Shown here in pieces: positions 15,763 through 25,015 of a DNA stretch of 64,000 bases. This DNA is from an uncultured Clostridia bacterium (GTDB lineage Bacteria > Bacillota > Clostridia > Christensenellales > UBA1242). The notes beneath the pieces were generated by a model. It ran no database searches. It saw nothing but the letters and a program-made list of their open reading frames with translations, and was not told where the DNA came from. Position numbers and translations under genes: made by a program. The stretch covers positions 1 through 64,000 of the forward strand of contig CAKNRR010000005.1 of assembly GCA_930990975.1 (NCBI GenBank). The letters run 5' to 3'. Each line of letters opens with the position of its first letter. Position 1 is the stretch's first letter.

Positions 15763-15943
15763 ATTTTGTGAATTTTTATGAAATTATTATAAAGTTATCT
15801 TAAAATAATCTATTTATTTTGTTAAAGCCAAGAGGCTAGAATTTTAGAATTTTTTTGAATTAAATTTAAAAAATTTTGATGTTTTTTGCCTTTAAACTTT
15901 TTACAATAAATAGCAATAAAAATAAAAATTTGCTTTATTTTTG

Positions 15944-15973
15944 TTGTAGTTTTTGAATTTTTTGGTATATACT
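15944..15973 (+). promoter_or_regulatory. Possible promoter for the 15996-recO pair
   Basis: TTGTAG (15944-15949), 18 bases, TATACT (15968-15973), followed by ACAGGAGGGG (15981-15990) before the ATG at 15996. Confidence 0.45.
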
Positions 15974-15995
15974 ATAGTCAACAGGAGGGGAAGTT

Positions 15996-16223
15996 ATGGA
16001 AAAAACATTGGAAGAAAAAGTTAAAGATGCGAAAAAAATCTATATGAATTTTTGGCTTAATGTTGCAAAAGTGACTGCAGACCCTCAAGATATGCGACTT
16101 CTCATAGACTGCAGAGAAAATTATGAGACCTTATTGAAAGAATATGACAAGCAAATCAATCAAGAGAAAAATGAAATAGAGATTGCCTCGCAAGATTTAG
16201 AAGAGGAGAGAGATATTTATTAA
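15996..16223 (+). CDS. Small hypothetical coiled-coil protein upstream of recO
   Basis: 75 residues, highly charged, with a strong ribosome-binding site (GGAGGGG). The composition (KVKDAKKIY, ENYETLLKEYDKQINQEKNEIEI, ending DLEEERDIY) predicts two long helices. Its stop overlaps the recO ATG (TAATG), so the genes are translationally coupled. In some Bacillota a small YqzL-type protein precedes recO, but this one is longer and not obviously related. Function unknown. Confidence 0.65.
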   Translation: MEKTLEEKVKDAKKIYMNFWLNVAKVTADPQDMRLLIDCRENYETLLKEYDKQINQEKNEIEIASQDLEEERDIY

Positions 16224-16933
16224 TGGCATCAAGCAAGATTAAAGCTATAGTACTAAAAAGCAACAATATAAAAGAAAGAGATAAGCAGGTGACTCTTTAC
16301 ACTTTAGAAGAAGGCAAGATGATTGTTTCAATGCGAGGGGTACGAAATGATAAAGCAAAACTTAAGGCAGGGAAAGAAATTTTTTGCTTTGGGGAGTTTG
16401 TTGTTGAAAAAGGGAAGAACAGCAATATAGTGACAGCTGTGGATATAATAGACAATTTTTATTCTTTGTCCAGCAACATAGATAAGTATTATGAAGGATG
16501 CGTTATTCTTGACATACTTGATAAAATTGGACTTGAACCAAATCCACAACTTTTTATAGAAGCAATCAAGGCTCTCAAAACATTATGTTATGAAGATGTA
16601 AAGAAATATTATGTTATAGACAAATTTTTTGTAGATATATTCAAAAGCCTTGGTTTTGATTTTTTATCAAACAAATGCTCATCATGTCATTCTACACTTG
16701 GCAGCAAATATTTAAATTTGGATATTGGGGAACTTGTTTGTCCAGCATGTAAAACTGCATCATGCGTGCAAATTTCCGATGCCTGTTATGGAGCATTAAG
16801 GATATTTGAAAGCACAGATTATGACAAACTTGCATCAGTGAAACTTGGAGGTATGGGGGAAGTTCAAGCGTACAATATTTTAAATACCAATTTTGAGTGG
16901 AGGCTTGGAATGAAGCTGATAAAATTGATATAA
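16223..16933 (+). CDS. recO: DNA repair protein RecO
   Basis: A 236-residue RecO of typical length. The N-terminal OB fold (KIKAIVLKSNNIKERDKQVTLYTLEEGKM) is followed by the helical region and a four-cysteine zinc site, CSSCH...CPAC (near residues 153-175). RecO loads RecA onto SSB-coated single-stranded DNA with RecR in gap repair. It overlaps the small upstream gene by one base. A terminator follows at 16970-17001. Confidence 0.95.
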   Translation: MASSKIKAIVLKSNNIKERDKQVTLYTLEEGKMIVSMRGVRNDKAKLKAGKEIFCFGEFVVEKGKNSNIVTAVDIIDNFYSLSSNIDKYYEGCVILDILDKIGLEPNPQLFIEAIKALKTLCYEDVKKYYVIDKFFVDIFKSLGFDFLSNKCSSCHSTLGSKYLNLDIGELVCPACKTASCVQISDACYGALRIFESTDYDKLASVKLGGMGEVQAYNILNTNFEWRLGMKLIKLI

Positions 16934-16969
16934 GAATTTTTAAAATACATATTTTAATAAAATGAAGTA

Positions 16970-17001
16970 AAAATAGAGAAATTTCGAGATTTTTCTATTT
17001 T
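16970..17001 (+). terminator. recO terminator
   Basis: AAAATAGAGAAAT and ATTTTTCTATTTT pair around TTCGAG, ending in a T run. Confidence 0.75.
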
Positions 17002-17024
17002 TTATTCAAATAAATCACTTTTAT

Positions 17025-17053
17025 TTGACATTGCTTATTAAAAGTGGTATCTT
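17025..17053 (+). promoter_or_regulatory. Promoter of the VirD4-like gene
   Basis: TTGACA (17025-17030), 17 bases, TATCTT (17048-17053). The leader then holds a small hairpin, AATTTATC...GATAAATT (about 17070-17096). Confidence 0.5.
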
Positions 17054-17139
17054 AAAACTAAGAGAAGGAATTTATCTATTTTTAAGGATAAATTTACTCA
17101 AAAAGTTTAGACTAAAAAGTATAATCTGGGGGAATGAAT

Positions 17140-19143
17140 ATGAGTAGATTAAAAAAATCATTAATATTTATGATTATATTTGCCGCACTTGGATATATTT
17201 TGGGTGCAGTAATTAGTATGTTTACAAAGGAACTTGAATTTGTTGAAGCATTGACTAATAGCCTTTCATTTATTCTTTTAGGCGTAGGCGCATTCTGTGG
17301 TCTTGTTTTAGGAATGTGGAAGAAAAAGAAAGTTACATCTGACAAAAATATTGGTACAAATGCTGAAGGCGAAAAAACTGAAATTAATTTTGATTCCAAA
17401 TTTATTACAGAAGAAAGACTTAGAAATGACCCTGAATTAACCTTCACAACTTGGAATAATTTGCCAAATGTGAAAAAAACAGGCTTTGTATTTAGAAACA
17501 AAGAGGTCGGCGGAAGATATGAAATTAACATGAAACCTGAAACACACGCTCTTGTTTTAGGTACAACAGGTACTGGTAAGAGCCAGATTTTCGCAAACCC
17601 AACCATAAGAATTTTAGCTCACTCTGGGCAAAAACCAAGCCTTGTTATGACAGACCCTAAAGGTGAATTGTATGCTGATAATGCAAACATACTTAAAGAA
17701 GAGGGCTACAATATTATTATTTTAAATCTTGAAAATCCTTATGCTTCTTCTTTATGGAACCCAATGGAAATTGCTTATAAACGCTATGAAGAAGCAGGGA
17801 ACTTGGCAAAAAAAGTAAAAAAATACAGCCACTGCAAACCTGAAGATATGGGCTTTACTAAATTTTCAAAAGAGCAAATCGGTGGTGCTGAGTATGGCGA
17901 TACTTGGTATGGATTTGAAGGTAAAGCTTTCCCAAATAATGATATATTAAAACAAGAACTTGAAGCGAAACAAAGACAACTTGAAGATGAGGCAAAATCT
18001 GATTTAAAAAACATTGCGTTATCTTTGATTCCTGATGATCCAAACTGCAAAGATAAAACTTGGCCTGATGGTTGCCGTGACTTCATTTTGGGTATTATGC
18101 AAGCTATGCTTGAAGATAGCCGTGATCCAAGACTTGGAATGACGCTTGATAAGTTTAATTTCTTCAATCTTTATAAGATTTGTATGAAGAGAGATCCTGC
18201 AGGAGATAGAGAAAATGCTCTTAAGACAGTAACAAAATATAGCGAGGGCAGAGATCCTATTACAAGCACAGTTCACGACCTTATGTCAAGTGTATGTCTT
18301 GCCAGCCCTGTAACACAGCGTTCATTTATGTCAACATTAGGTTCATCAATTGGTAACATGCTTGGCGATGAAGGTATCTTCTATATGACAAGTGGTACTG
18401 ATATTAATTTTGAAGATATCCCTGAAAGACCTACTGCATTCTTTATTAGAATTCCTGATCACAAAACAGAAAGACACCCATTAGGTGTGCTTTGTATCAG
18501 TCAACTTTATAAAGTGCTTGTCGATGTTGCAAACAAAACATACGATCCAAAATCTAAAAAATATGGAAAACTTAAAAGACCTGTATATTTCATTCTTGAT
18601 GAGTTTGGTAATATGCCTCCTGTTCCAAAATTTGGCACGATGGTTACAGTTTCTCGTTCAAGAAATGTGTTCTTTGAAATAGTTTTGCAGTCTTATAAAC
18701 AACTTGATATAAAATATGGACCAGATGAAGCACAAAACATTCGTGGTAACTTCCAGATGGAGGTGTTCCTTGGTTCAGAAGATCCATCGACTATTCAAGC
18801 ATTCTCAGAAGCCTGCGGAGAAACCACCGTATTCCATGAAGAACAAAATAAATCAATCAATACAAAAGATACTGATTCTGGGACAAATATTTCTACTTCT
18901 GTTCAAAGAACAAGAAAACCACTTCTTGATAAGCAAGAGCTTCGTCAGCTTCCAAAATGGACTGTTGTTGCGAAGATATTTAGAAAGGAAATCATGAAGG
19001 ATGTTATGACACCATTCTACGCAACAAAGTGTATGGTTAAAAATCCTGCTCAAGAACCTATTGCATTATCAAAGAAACTTGATTCTCAAAAAATCTTCTA
19101 TGATATTGAAAGAAGAAATAGAATCGTCCTTAATGATGATTAA
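17140..19143 (+). CDS. VirD4/TraG-like type IV coupling ATPase
   Basis: About 667 residues; ATG 17140 fits the GGGGG site at 17128-17132 better than ATG 17134. Two N-terminal membrane segments (about 8-28 and 38-60) precede a RecA-like motor. The Walker A is VLGTTGTGKSQIF (near residue 142), followed by MTDPKGELY, and the Walker B region is YFILDEFGNMPPV with FGTMVTVSRSRN. VirD4/TraG proteins hand substrates to type IV secretion channels, in conjugation or protein export. No relaxase, VirB4 or integrase is in the window; the only other such component is the VirB6-like gene at 8225. It sits between recO and a lipoprotein gene with its own promoter and terminator. Confidence 0.88.
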   Translation: MSRLKKSLIFMIIFAALGYILGAVISMFTKELEFVEALTNSLSFILLGVGAFCGLVLGMWKKKKVTSDKNIGTNAEGEKTEINFDSKFITEERLRNDPELTFTTWNNLPNVKKTGFVFRNKEVGGRYEINMKPETHALVLGTTGTGKSQIFANPTIRILAHSGQKPSLVMTDPKGELYADNANILKEEGYNIIILNLENPYASSLWNPMEIAYKRYEEAGNLAKKVKKYSHCKPEDMGFTKFSKEQIGGAEYGDTWYGFEGKAFPNNDILKQELEAKQRQLEDEAKSDLKNIALSLIPDDPNCKDKTWPDGCRDFILGIMQAMLEDSRDPRLGMTLDKFNFFNLYKICMKRDPAGDRENALKTVTKYSEGRDPITSTVHDLMSSVCLASPVTQRSFMSTLGSSIGNMLGDEGIFYMTSGTDINFEDIPERPTAFFIRIPDHKTERHPLGVLCISQLYKVLVDVANKTYDPKSKKYGKLKRPVYFILDEFGNMPPVPKFGTMVTVSRSRNVFFEIVLQSYKQLDIKYGPDEAQNIRGNFQMEVFLGSEDPSTIQAFSEACGETTVFHEEQNKSINTKDTDSGTNISTSVQRTRKPLLDKQELRQLPKWTVVAKIFRKEIMKDVMTPFYATKCMVKNPAQEPIALSKKLDSQKIFYDIERRNRIVLNDD

Positions 19144-19160
19144 TATTAATGATAGACTTT

Positions 19161-19197
19161 AAAAAATACCAATTTATTGCAAATTGGTATTTTTTAT
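19161..19197 (+). terminator. Terminator of the VirD4-like gene
   Basis: AATACCAATTT pairs with AAATTGGTATT around ATTGC, followed by TTTTATT. The remainder of the 361-base gap up to 19504 is AT-rich without a gene, apart from the promoter at 19414. Confidence 0.85.
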
Positions 19198-19413
19198 TGT
19201 TATGAATTAGTGATTTATTTACTATTGAAATATATTCTTTATGAAGTTTTAACATAAAGAAAAAAGCAAAAACTACTCATCAAATCTTCATAAGTTAAAC
19301 ACGAGAATTATTTGAGTTTAATATAGCATATTGCAATCAAAATATAATATTTTTTAATTTTTGTTTTGATTTTATTTTAATTTTAGATAAATTTTTTAAT
19401 TTTGTGTATTTGT

Positions 19414-19443
19414 TTGACAAAAATAGTCGGAGGGAGGTATAAT
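19414..19443 (+). promoter_or_regulatory. Promoter of the 19505 lipoprotein gene
   Basis: TTGACA (19414-19419), 18 bases, TATAAT (19438-19443). A short dyad TCGATA...TATCGA follows in the leader (about 19451-19470). Confidence 0.7.
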
Positions 19444-19504
19444 TAAGATGTCGATAAATACATAATATCGAAATTATTGGGAATACTAAAAAAAGGAGGG
19501 AAAA

Positions 19505-20056
19505 ATGAAAAAAAGTATTTCTTTAAAAAGCATTTTGGCAGTTGCTCTCTGCCTTGCTCTCGTGTTGATGGCTGGATTTATCCTTACTGCATGTGGAGAA
19601 AAGAAAACAAATGATGACATCGTTCCAACAAATCATGAAACAGAGCTTGGTGGTGCCATGTTCAACAATTCAAGTGATTTTGAATTAAAATATCTTGGTG
19701 ACAACAAATACCAAGCAAATGGTTCTGCTGCTACAATGGATGCAGATCAAGCTGCAGCTTTCGGTTATGATGAAGGATCTTGGTATGTTATTGTAAGCGT
19801 AAAAATGGAAGTTGGCTCAACTATTGTAAGTGGATGGAAGAGTGTAGATACAGCTGATGTTGCATTTACTGAAGGTGAAGGCAAAAACACTGTATATGAA
19901 GGTGTAGAAGGTGTTAAGGAATATGTTTTAGGTTTAACAAATGGGGATGAAATGATTCATGCTGATGCACCTGTATGGAGAATTGAAGTAACAGCTCCAA
20001 ATGCTGAAACAGCAACTTCTTATACAATTGATTTTTCAAGCTTCTATACAAAATAA
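19505..20056 (+). CDS. Putative lipoprotein of unknown function
   Basis: 183 residues. A basic N-terminus and a hydrophobic stretch lead to the lipobox LTAC (Cys ~30), so it is probably exported and lipid-anchored. The mature part is acidic and contains no cysteine; it reads like a small beta-rich domain with alternating Thr/Val strands (WYVIVSVKMEVGSTIV, SYTIDFSSF). GGAGGG precedes the ATG and a strong promoter lies upstream, suggesting good expression. I do not recognise the domain. The gene is single, between two terminators. Confidence 0.82.
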   Translation: MKKSISLKSILAVALCLALVLMAGFILTACGEKKTNDDIVPTNHETELGGAMFNNSSDFELKYLGDNKYQANGSAATMDADQAAAFGYDEGSWYVIVSVKMEVGSTIVSGWKSVDTADVAFTEGEGKNTVYEGVEGVKEYVLGLTNGDEMIHADAPVWRIEVTAPNAETATSYTIDFSSFYTK

Positions 20057-20077
20057 TAAATTAATATATTAAAAATA

Positions 20078-20111
20078 AAAAAAGAGATGAAAGAGCACAT
20101 CTCTTTTTTTT
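20078..20111 (+). terminator. Lipoprotein gene terminator
   Basis: AAAAAGAGATG pairs with CATCTCTTTTT around AAAGAGCA, followed by more T. Confidence 0.85.
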
Positions 20112-20261
20112 ATAAAATAGACTAAGCTATAAATATGCGATTTATAAGATTATTGATTGAAGATATTGTTATTTTTTTAATAAAATTAAGATAAAATTAT
20201 AAAAAATAAAATTTAGAAATAAAAATAATTATATTTTTAGTCACTTAAACAATACTAAACT

Positions 20262-20495
20262 TTATGATAATATGACAACATTTCCGCAAAGGACATCATA
20301 ATAAGAGAAAGTTTGCACCTGTCCGTTTTGGTCTTTGATGCTTACAGTAAAAACACTTGGATAAACATCTTGAATGGTTCCACTTATTGTATCAAATTTT
20401 TTTCTTCCTTTATTATATTTCATTTCAACTTCTTCGCCTTTTAGTGACAATATCTTTGCCTTGATATCATCTATATTAAATTGAATCTTACGCAT
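20262..20495 (-). CDS. veg: Veg protein
   Basis: A 77-residue small beta-barrel protein matching Veg: KIQFNIDDIKAKILSLKGEEVEMKYNKGRKK, then GTIQDVYPSVFTVSIKD and FSYYDVLCGNVVI. In B. subtilis Veg is abundant, is transcribed from a very strong promoter, and stimulates biofilm formation and spore outgrowth; the molecular role is unclear. AGGAGTG lies upstream on the minus strand. It diverges from sipL, with a 120-base region between them. Confidence 0.93.
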   Translation of the reverse strand: MRKIQFNIDDIKAKILSLKGEEVEMKYNKGRKKFDTISGTIQDVYPSVFTVSIKDQNGQVQTFSYYDVLCGNVVILS

Positions 20496-20618
20496 AATAA
20501 CACTCCTTTTTTAAATAATTTTATTTGATTATTGCCATTTTAAAATTTTTTAAACTTTTTTGTAATATTTATTATTTTGCCAGCGTAGTTATATCTCGTA
20601 AAATGTTTGGAGGGTAAA

Positions 20619-22130
20619 ATGGCATTTGAAACGAAAAATTTTTATGTGGCAAGAAAACATGGGTTGGCAAAAAGTGAATTCACTGTAGAGTGCAATGTTA
20701 TGGCGGGGATGAATGTGTCAAAGGTGCTTTCTGTATCTTTGGGATGCAGCAGAGGGGCTAGCGAAGTATTGAATGGCATCATTAATTATTCTGGAGTTGT
20801 TGATACAAAGGTGGTGTTTATTGGTGAAGATGGGCAATTAAATACCATAAGTTCAATGTGTCCTTTTTCTTCCAAGTTTGAAAGTGAAGATATAGAAAAT
20901 GGGCAAGTTGCAATCATTAATTTAAAAATAATTGACCATAATATTGAAAGTGTCAACGGCGAAGCTATAAAAATCTCTGTGATTTTGGAGCAATCTGGTT
21001 GTATTATTGCCAATAAAGAAGTTCATTCAATAAAAAATGATGACGACGATATGTGTTGTAAAGATGAAGACATTTCAATTATAAAATTTATTGGCAATAA
21101 AAGCGAAAATGTGGAAGTCAGCAGTGAATTTAATGTTCGTGATAAGGTCAGCAAAATTGTTTTAACAGAAAGCAATGTTATTGTCAAAAGTGTTGAAAGT
21201 GGAATGAATTTCGCAACCATAAGTGGCGAAGTATCCACAAAAATTGTCTATATAACAGATAATGAGAAGTTTGAAAGTGGCTATGTTTATGATAGTTTTA
21301 AAGAAGAGCTTGAGCTTGAAGGAGTGACAAGAGAGAGTCTTGTTGATGGAAATGCGAAAGTTATTCAAGAGAATGTTGCTGTTGAACTTGTAGAGGATGA
21401 AAAAGGATGCAAAATTGTTATAAAAGTTCCTCTTGCATTATCAATATCTGCTTATGGCGAAGAAAATATTTCTGTTGTAAAAGATTTGTACAGCATTAAG
21501 AGTGAGCTAAAAGTCACAACAGAGTCATTCAATATGACTTGCATTTGTCCAATGGAAACAATAGACGGAAAGATTGAAGGCTCTTTGAGTTTGGATGAAA
21601 ATCAACCTAGAGTTGACAAAATCTTGTTTAATTGCGGAAATAGTGTGACAATTACAAATTCTTATTTAAAAGATGGAGAAATCTTTATAGAAGGCATTGC
21701 CAAGACAACTGTTGTTTATTTGAATGATGAAAGCAATTCATTATATAGCGCGCAAATTGATGTGCCTTTCACAATAAGTGATAAGTTTGAGCATCAAGAG
21801 GGCGGAATGATTATGGTGGATGCTGCAGTTTATGATGCTGATGTTGTGGTAAAGAAAGGCAGAGAGCTTTTATATGATGCAAAAGTCAAAGCGTGTGTGA
21901 ACTATTGCTTTGATAGGGTTTCTGGTATTATAACAGAAGCAAGTGTGTTGGAAGATTATCAACCTAAAGATTATGCAATGGAAGTTGTTTTCGCTCATGC
22001 TGGGGAGGATACTTGGGAAATTGCAAAGAATGCTCGAGTAAAAGAAGAACAGTTGATAACTCAAAATGCCGATGTAGTATTCCCTCTTGAAAACGATGCG
22101 TCACTTATTCTTTTTTATCAAAAAGTTTAA
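20619..22130 (+). CDS. sipL: SipL-like SPOCS/LysM spore morphogenesis protein
   Basis: About 503 residues from ATG 20619, which has GGAGGG upstream; the TTG at 20607 overlaps that site. The body consists of repeated SPOCS (DUF3794) domains, seen as recurring blocks such as VSVILEQSGCIIANKEV, KIVYITDN and VVYLNDESNSLYSAQIDVPF. The C-terminal ~50 residues form a LysM domain (VFAHAGEDTWEIAKNARVKEEQLI). This is the architecture of Clostridium difficile SipL, the functional counterpart of SpoVID, which recruits the SpoIVA coat basement layer to the forespore. It is followed by spoIIR and sleB-ypeB, all sporulation genes. Mother-cell (sigma-E) expression is expected from the family. Confidence 0.88.
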   Translation: MAFETKNFYVARKHGLAKSEFTVECNVMAGMNVSKVLSVSLGCSRGASEVLNGIINYSGVVDTKVVFIGEDGQLNTISSMCPFSSKFESEDIENGQVAIINLKIIDHNIESVNGEAIKISVILEQSGCIIANKEVHSIKNDDDDMCCKDEDISIIKFIGNKSENVEVSSEFNVRDKVSKIVLTESNVIVKSVESGMNFATISGEVSTKIVYITDNEKFESGYVYDSFKEELELEGVTRESLVDGNAKVIQENVAVELVEDEKGCKIVIKVPLALSISAYGEENISVVKDLYSIKSELKVTTESFNMTCICPMETIDGKIEGSLSLDENQPRVDKILFNCGNSVTITNSYLKDGEIFIEGIAKTTVVYLNDESNSLYSAQIDVPFTISDKFEHQEGGMIMVDAAVYDADVVVKKGRELLYDAKVKACVNYCFDRVSGIITEASVLEDYQPKDYAMEVVFAHAGEDTWEIAKNARVKEEQLITQNADVVFPLENDASLILFYQKV

Positions 22131-22160
22131 AAATGATTTGATATATTAATAAAAATGACA

Positions 22161-22190
22161 AAAATAGGTCAATTTAGACCTATTTTTTTG
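22161..22190 (+). terminator. sipL terminator
   Basis: AAATAGGTC pairs with GACCTATTT around AATTTA, followed by a T run. Confidence 0.85.
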
Positions 22191-22235
22191 TTTTTAAGAT
22201 TTTTTTATGTCAATTATCTCTTTTAAGAGGTGATT

Positions 22236-22757
22236 ATGAAATATTTGATAGGAATACTTTCAGCTATTGCATTGGTTGTTATTTTAATCTTTTGCCCAAT
22301 AGGTGGTGTTAAACAAGAAACTGAATATTTGAGAATACATATCCGAGCAAATTCTAATTCAACTGAAGACCAAAACATAAAATATAAAGTCAAGGATGCG
22401 GTTGTTGAAGCTCTTATTCCGCTTGTTAGTGAAATTGAAAGTTTTGACGAAGCAAAAGAAGTTGTAGCACAAAATTTTGATTATATAGAAAGTGTGGCAA
22501 ATGATGTTTTAGAGAATAATGGATTTACATACAAATCAAAAGCACAAATCAAAAATGAATATTTTCCAACTCGTTGTTATGCGGACATAACTTTAGAAGA
22601 GGGATATTATGATGCCTTGATTATTAATCTTGGCACAGGAGAAGGCAATAATTGGTGGTGCATTGTTTTTCCAGCTTTTTGTTTTACAAGGACAGAAAAA
22701 ATCGACAATATTGTATATATTTCTAAGATTTGGGAAATAATTAATAGTGTAATATAG
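22236..22757 (+). CDS. spoIIR: Stage II sporulation protein R
   Basis: About 173 residues from ATG 22236, with AGAGG at the right distance; the in-frame GTG at 22230 overlaps it. The N-terminal hydrophobic segment acts as a signal or anchor. The domain contains YLRIHIRANSNSTEDQNIKYKVKDAVVEAL, the most conserved stretch of SpoIIR, then PTRCYADITLEEGYYDALIINLGTGEGNNWWCI. SpoIIR is made in the forespore under sigma-F and crosses the septum to activate SpoIIGA, which cleaves pro-sigma-E; both partners are encoded at 40929-42469. It is followed 10 bases later by sleB. Confidence 0.95.
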   Translation: MKYLIGILSAIALVVILIFCPIGGVKQETEYLRIHIRANSNSTEDQNIKYKVKDAVVEALIPLVSEIESFDEAKEVVAQNFDYIESVANDVLENNGFTYKSKAQIKNEYFPTRCYADITLEEGYYDALIINLGTGEGNNWWCIVFPAFCFTRTEKIDNIVYISKIWEIINSVI

Positions 22758-22767
22758 GAGGAAACTA

Positions 22768-23457
22768 ATGAAAAAGAAAGTAATATTTATGTTGTCTTTA
22801 TTTTTAATTGTTGCTTTCGCATTTACGGGGCTTGGCTTGACTTATAAAAATAACAAAATTGAAAGCAATGATAAAAATATGATAGCAGAAGCTGCAACCA
22901 CTACTGCAGAAAACAGAACCATTCAAACAAAATTAAAAAGATGGGGATATTATAAAGGTTCAGTAGATGGAATTTATGGTTCTCAAACAAGAGAAGCTGT
23001 GAAATATTTTCAAAGAAAAAATGGGCTTGCAGTTGATGGAATCGTTGGACCAAACACTGCTGCTGCACTTGGGATGACTTTGTCTAGCTCAGGTTCTTCA
23101 CAATCATCAAGTGATTTATATCTTCTTGCCAAATGTGTATATGCAGAGGCTAGAGGAGAACCATATACAGGGCAAGTCGCAGTGGCTGCTGTTATACTTA
23201 ACAGAGTGAAAAGTCCATCTTTCCCAAATACTATTTCAGGTGTTATATATCAACCTTATGCTTTCACTGCTGTAAGTGATGGACAAATAAACTTGACCCC
23301 AAACAGCACCGCATATAAGGCAGCACAAGATGCACTCAATGGTTGGGATCCTACATATGGTTGTTTGTATTATTATAATCCAGCCACAGCAACGAGTTCT
23401 TGGATATGGTCAAGACAAACAGTAGTTACGATTGGTAACCATGTATTCTGTCTATAG
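22768..23457 (+). CDS. sleB: Spore cortex-lytic enzyme SleB
   Basis: 229 residues: a signal peptide (about 1-25); a peptidoglycan-binding domain (about 50-100, IQTKLKRWGYYKGSVDGIYG...VDGIVGPNTAAALG); and the hydrolase domain (about 115-229) beginning LLAKCVYAEARGEPYTGQVAVAAVILNRV, where the Glu of AEARGE is the expected catalytic acid. SleB is a lytic transglycosylase acting on muramic-delta-lactam cortex during germination. ypeB follows 10 bases later and is needed for SleB stability or localisation. Forespore (sigma-G) expression is expected; sigG is at 42747. Confidence 0.95.
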   Translation: MKKKVIFMLSLFLIVAFAFTGLGLTYKNNKIESNDKNMIAEAATTTAENRTIQTKLKRWGYYKGSVDGIYGSQTREAVKYFQRKNGLAVDGIVGPNTAAALGMTLSSSGSSQSSSDLYLLAKCVYAEARGEPYTGQVAVAAVILNRVKSPSFPNTISGVIYQPYAFTAVSDGQINLTPNSTAYKAAQDALNGWDPTYGCLYYYNPATATSSWIWSRQTVVTIGNHVFCL

Positions 23458-23467
23458 GAGGTTTTAA

Positions 23468-25015
23468 ATGAGCAACAAAAAAGAAGCGAAAACAATAAAT
23501 AAAAAGATAAAAAAAGATGAGCTTGTTGAATCTACATCTATAGACAAGACAAGTGCAATAGAAAGAGAAATGCAATATCATAGAGATATTATAAATGCAC
23601 AAAATGTAGAAATTAATGAAAAAAATGCAAAAATCAGTCAAAAAAACAAGAATTTAAAAGAAAAAGATAAAAATATTTCAAAAAAGAAGGGAATTATAAC
23701 TGGTCTTGCAATTGCAACTTCAGTCCTTGCATTGTCAACACTTGGGTTTGGTATAGGGTTTGCTATCACAGACAGCAAGGCGATGGAATACAAATCAGAA
23801 CTTGAAAATGTTTATAAAAGCAATTTTTATAGTTTGCTTGATAGTGTCAACAATCTTGAAACAAAAATTTCAAAAACCTTAAATTCTTCAACTTCAACTT
23901 TCCAAAGAAAGATATTGCTTGAAGCTTCAAAAAATGCAAATGAAGCAGAAATGTCAGTTGCGAGTTTGCCTCTTTCTCAAAGCGACATTCATGAAACTAT
24001 AAAAATGGTCAATCAAATTTCAGGGTATACTTCAACTCTTGCAGAAAAGCTTTCATCAGGGGAGAGCTTGACGGAGGCAGAGATGAACACTCTGGAAGAT
24101 ATTGAACAAAGTGTTTTGCAACTCAAATATCAACTTAATGAATTTGCAAGAAAACTTGATAAAGGTTACTCAATAATTGATGCAAGCATGGATATAGATT
24201 CAAATACAAATGAATTTACAAAATCATTTTCATCAATGAAAGATAATGATATTGAATATCCAACGATGATTTATGATGGCCCATTTAGCGATTCTGTGGT
24301 AAACTCAAAGGTTAAAGGACTGAGTGGGAGCAAGGTTTCAAAGACAGAAGCAATGACCAATCTTGAAAAATATTTTAAAAATGCAGTGAAAATTGATTAT
24401 GAAGGGGAAACAAAAGGTCGATTTGAAACATATAATTTTAGGGTTACAAATTCAAATGATGAAATGCTTTATGCACAAGTAACGCAAATTGAAGGTCATA
24501 TTTTGACAATAAGCGGTGCAGGGGCTGAAGGCGATTCAAACATAGATGTTGAAGCTGCAAAGAAATTGGCATTGGAATTTGCATCAGAAAATGGAATAGA
24601 AGATGGCGAAGTCGTATGGAATGACACTATTGAAAATGATGTTTATTTGAATATTGCACCAAAAAGTCAAGGAATTGTTCTTTACCCAGATTTAGTTAAA
24701 GTCAAAGTTAATATGGCAAGTGGAACAATTGTAGGCTATGATGCAACTTCATATTTCACAAATCATACCGACCGTACATTAAATAAAGGGGGAATAAGTC
24801 TTAAAACAGCAGAGGCAAAAGTTCCAACCAAATATAAAATTGTTAGGTCAAGGTTTGCATTGGTACCTCTTGATTATAATAAGGAGATGGTTTGCATTGA
24901 AGTTGAAGCTAAGAGCGGTGGAAATACATATTACTTCTACTATAATGCTCAGAGTGGAGAACTTGAAAATATCTTAAAAGTCATTGAAACCGACAATGGA
25001 AACTTATTGATGTAA
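23468..25015 (+). CDS. ypeB: Germination protein YpeB
   Basis: 515 residues, somewhat longer than B. subtilis YpeB (~450). The N-terminal ~75 residues are charged and coiled (repeats of KNKNLKEKDKNI type), then a membrane segment (IITGLAIATSVLALSTLGFGIGFAI, about 76-100). The extracytoplasmic part has an all-helical N-terminal region and C-terminal PepSY-like domains (VEAAKKLALEFASENGIEDGEVVW, GGISLKTAEAKVP). YpeB partners SleB in the spore and is itself processed during germination. GGAGG precedes the ATG. The pair is in the canonical sleB-ypeB order. Confidence 0.93.
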   Translation: MSNKKEAKTINKKIKKDELVESTSIDKTSAIEREMQYHRDIINAQNVEINEKNAKISQKNKNLKEKDKNISKKKGIITGLAIATSVLALSTLGFGIGFAITDSKAMEYKSELENVYKSNFYSLLDSVNNLETKISKTLNSSTSTFQRKILLEASKNANEAEMSVASLPLSQSDIHETIKMVNQISGYTSTLAEKLSSGESLTEAEMNTLEDIEQSVLQLKYQLNEFARKLDKGYSIIDASMDIDSNTNEFTKSFSSMKDNDIEYPTMIYDGPFSDSVVNSKVKGLSGSKVSKTEAMTNLEKYFKNAVKIDYEGETKGRFETYNFRVTNSNDEMLYAQVTQIEGHILTISGAGAEGDSNIDVEAAKKLALEFASENGIEDGEVVWNDTIENDVYLNIAPKSQGIVLYPDLVKVKVNMASGTIVGYDATSYFTNHTDRTLNKGGISLKTAEAKVPTKYKIVRSRFALVPLDYNKEMVCIEVEAKSGGNTYYFYYNAQSGELENILKVIETDNGNLLM

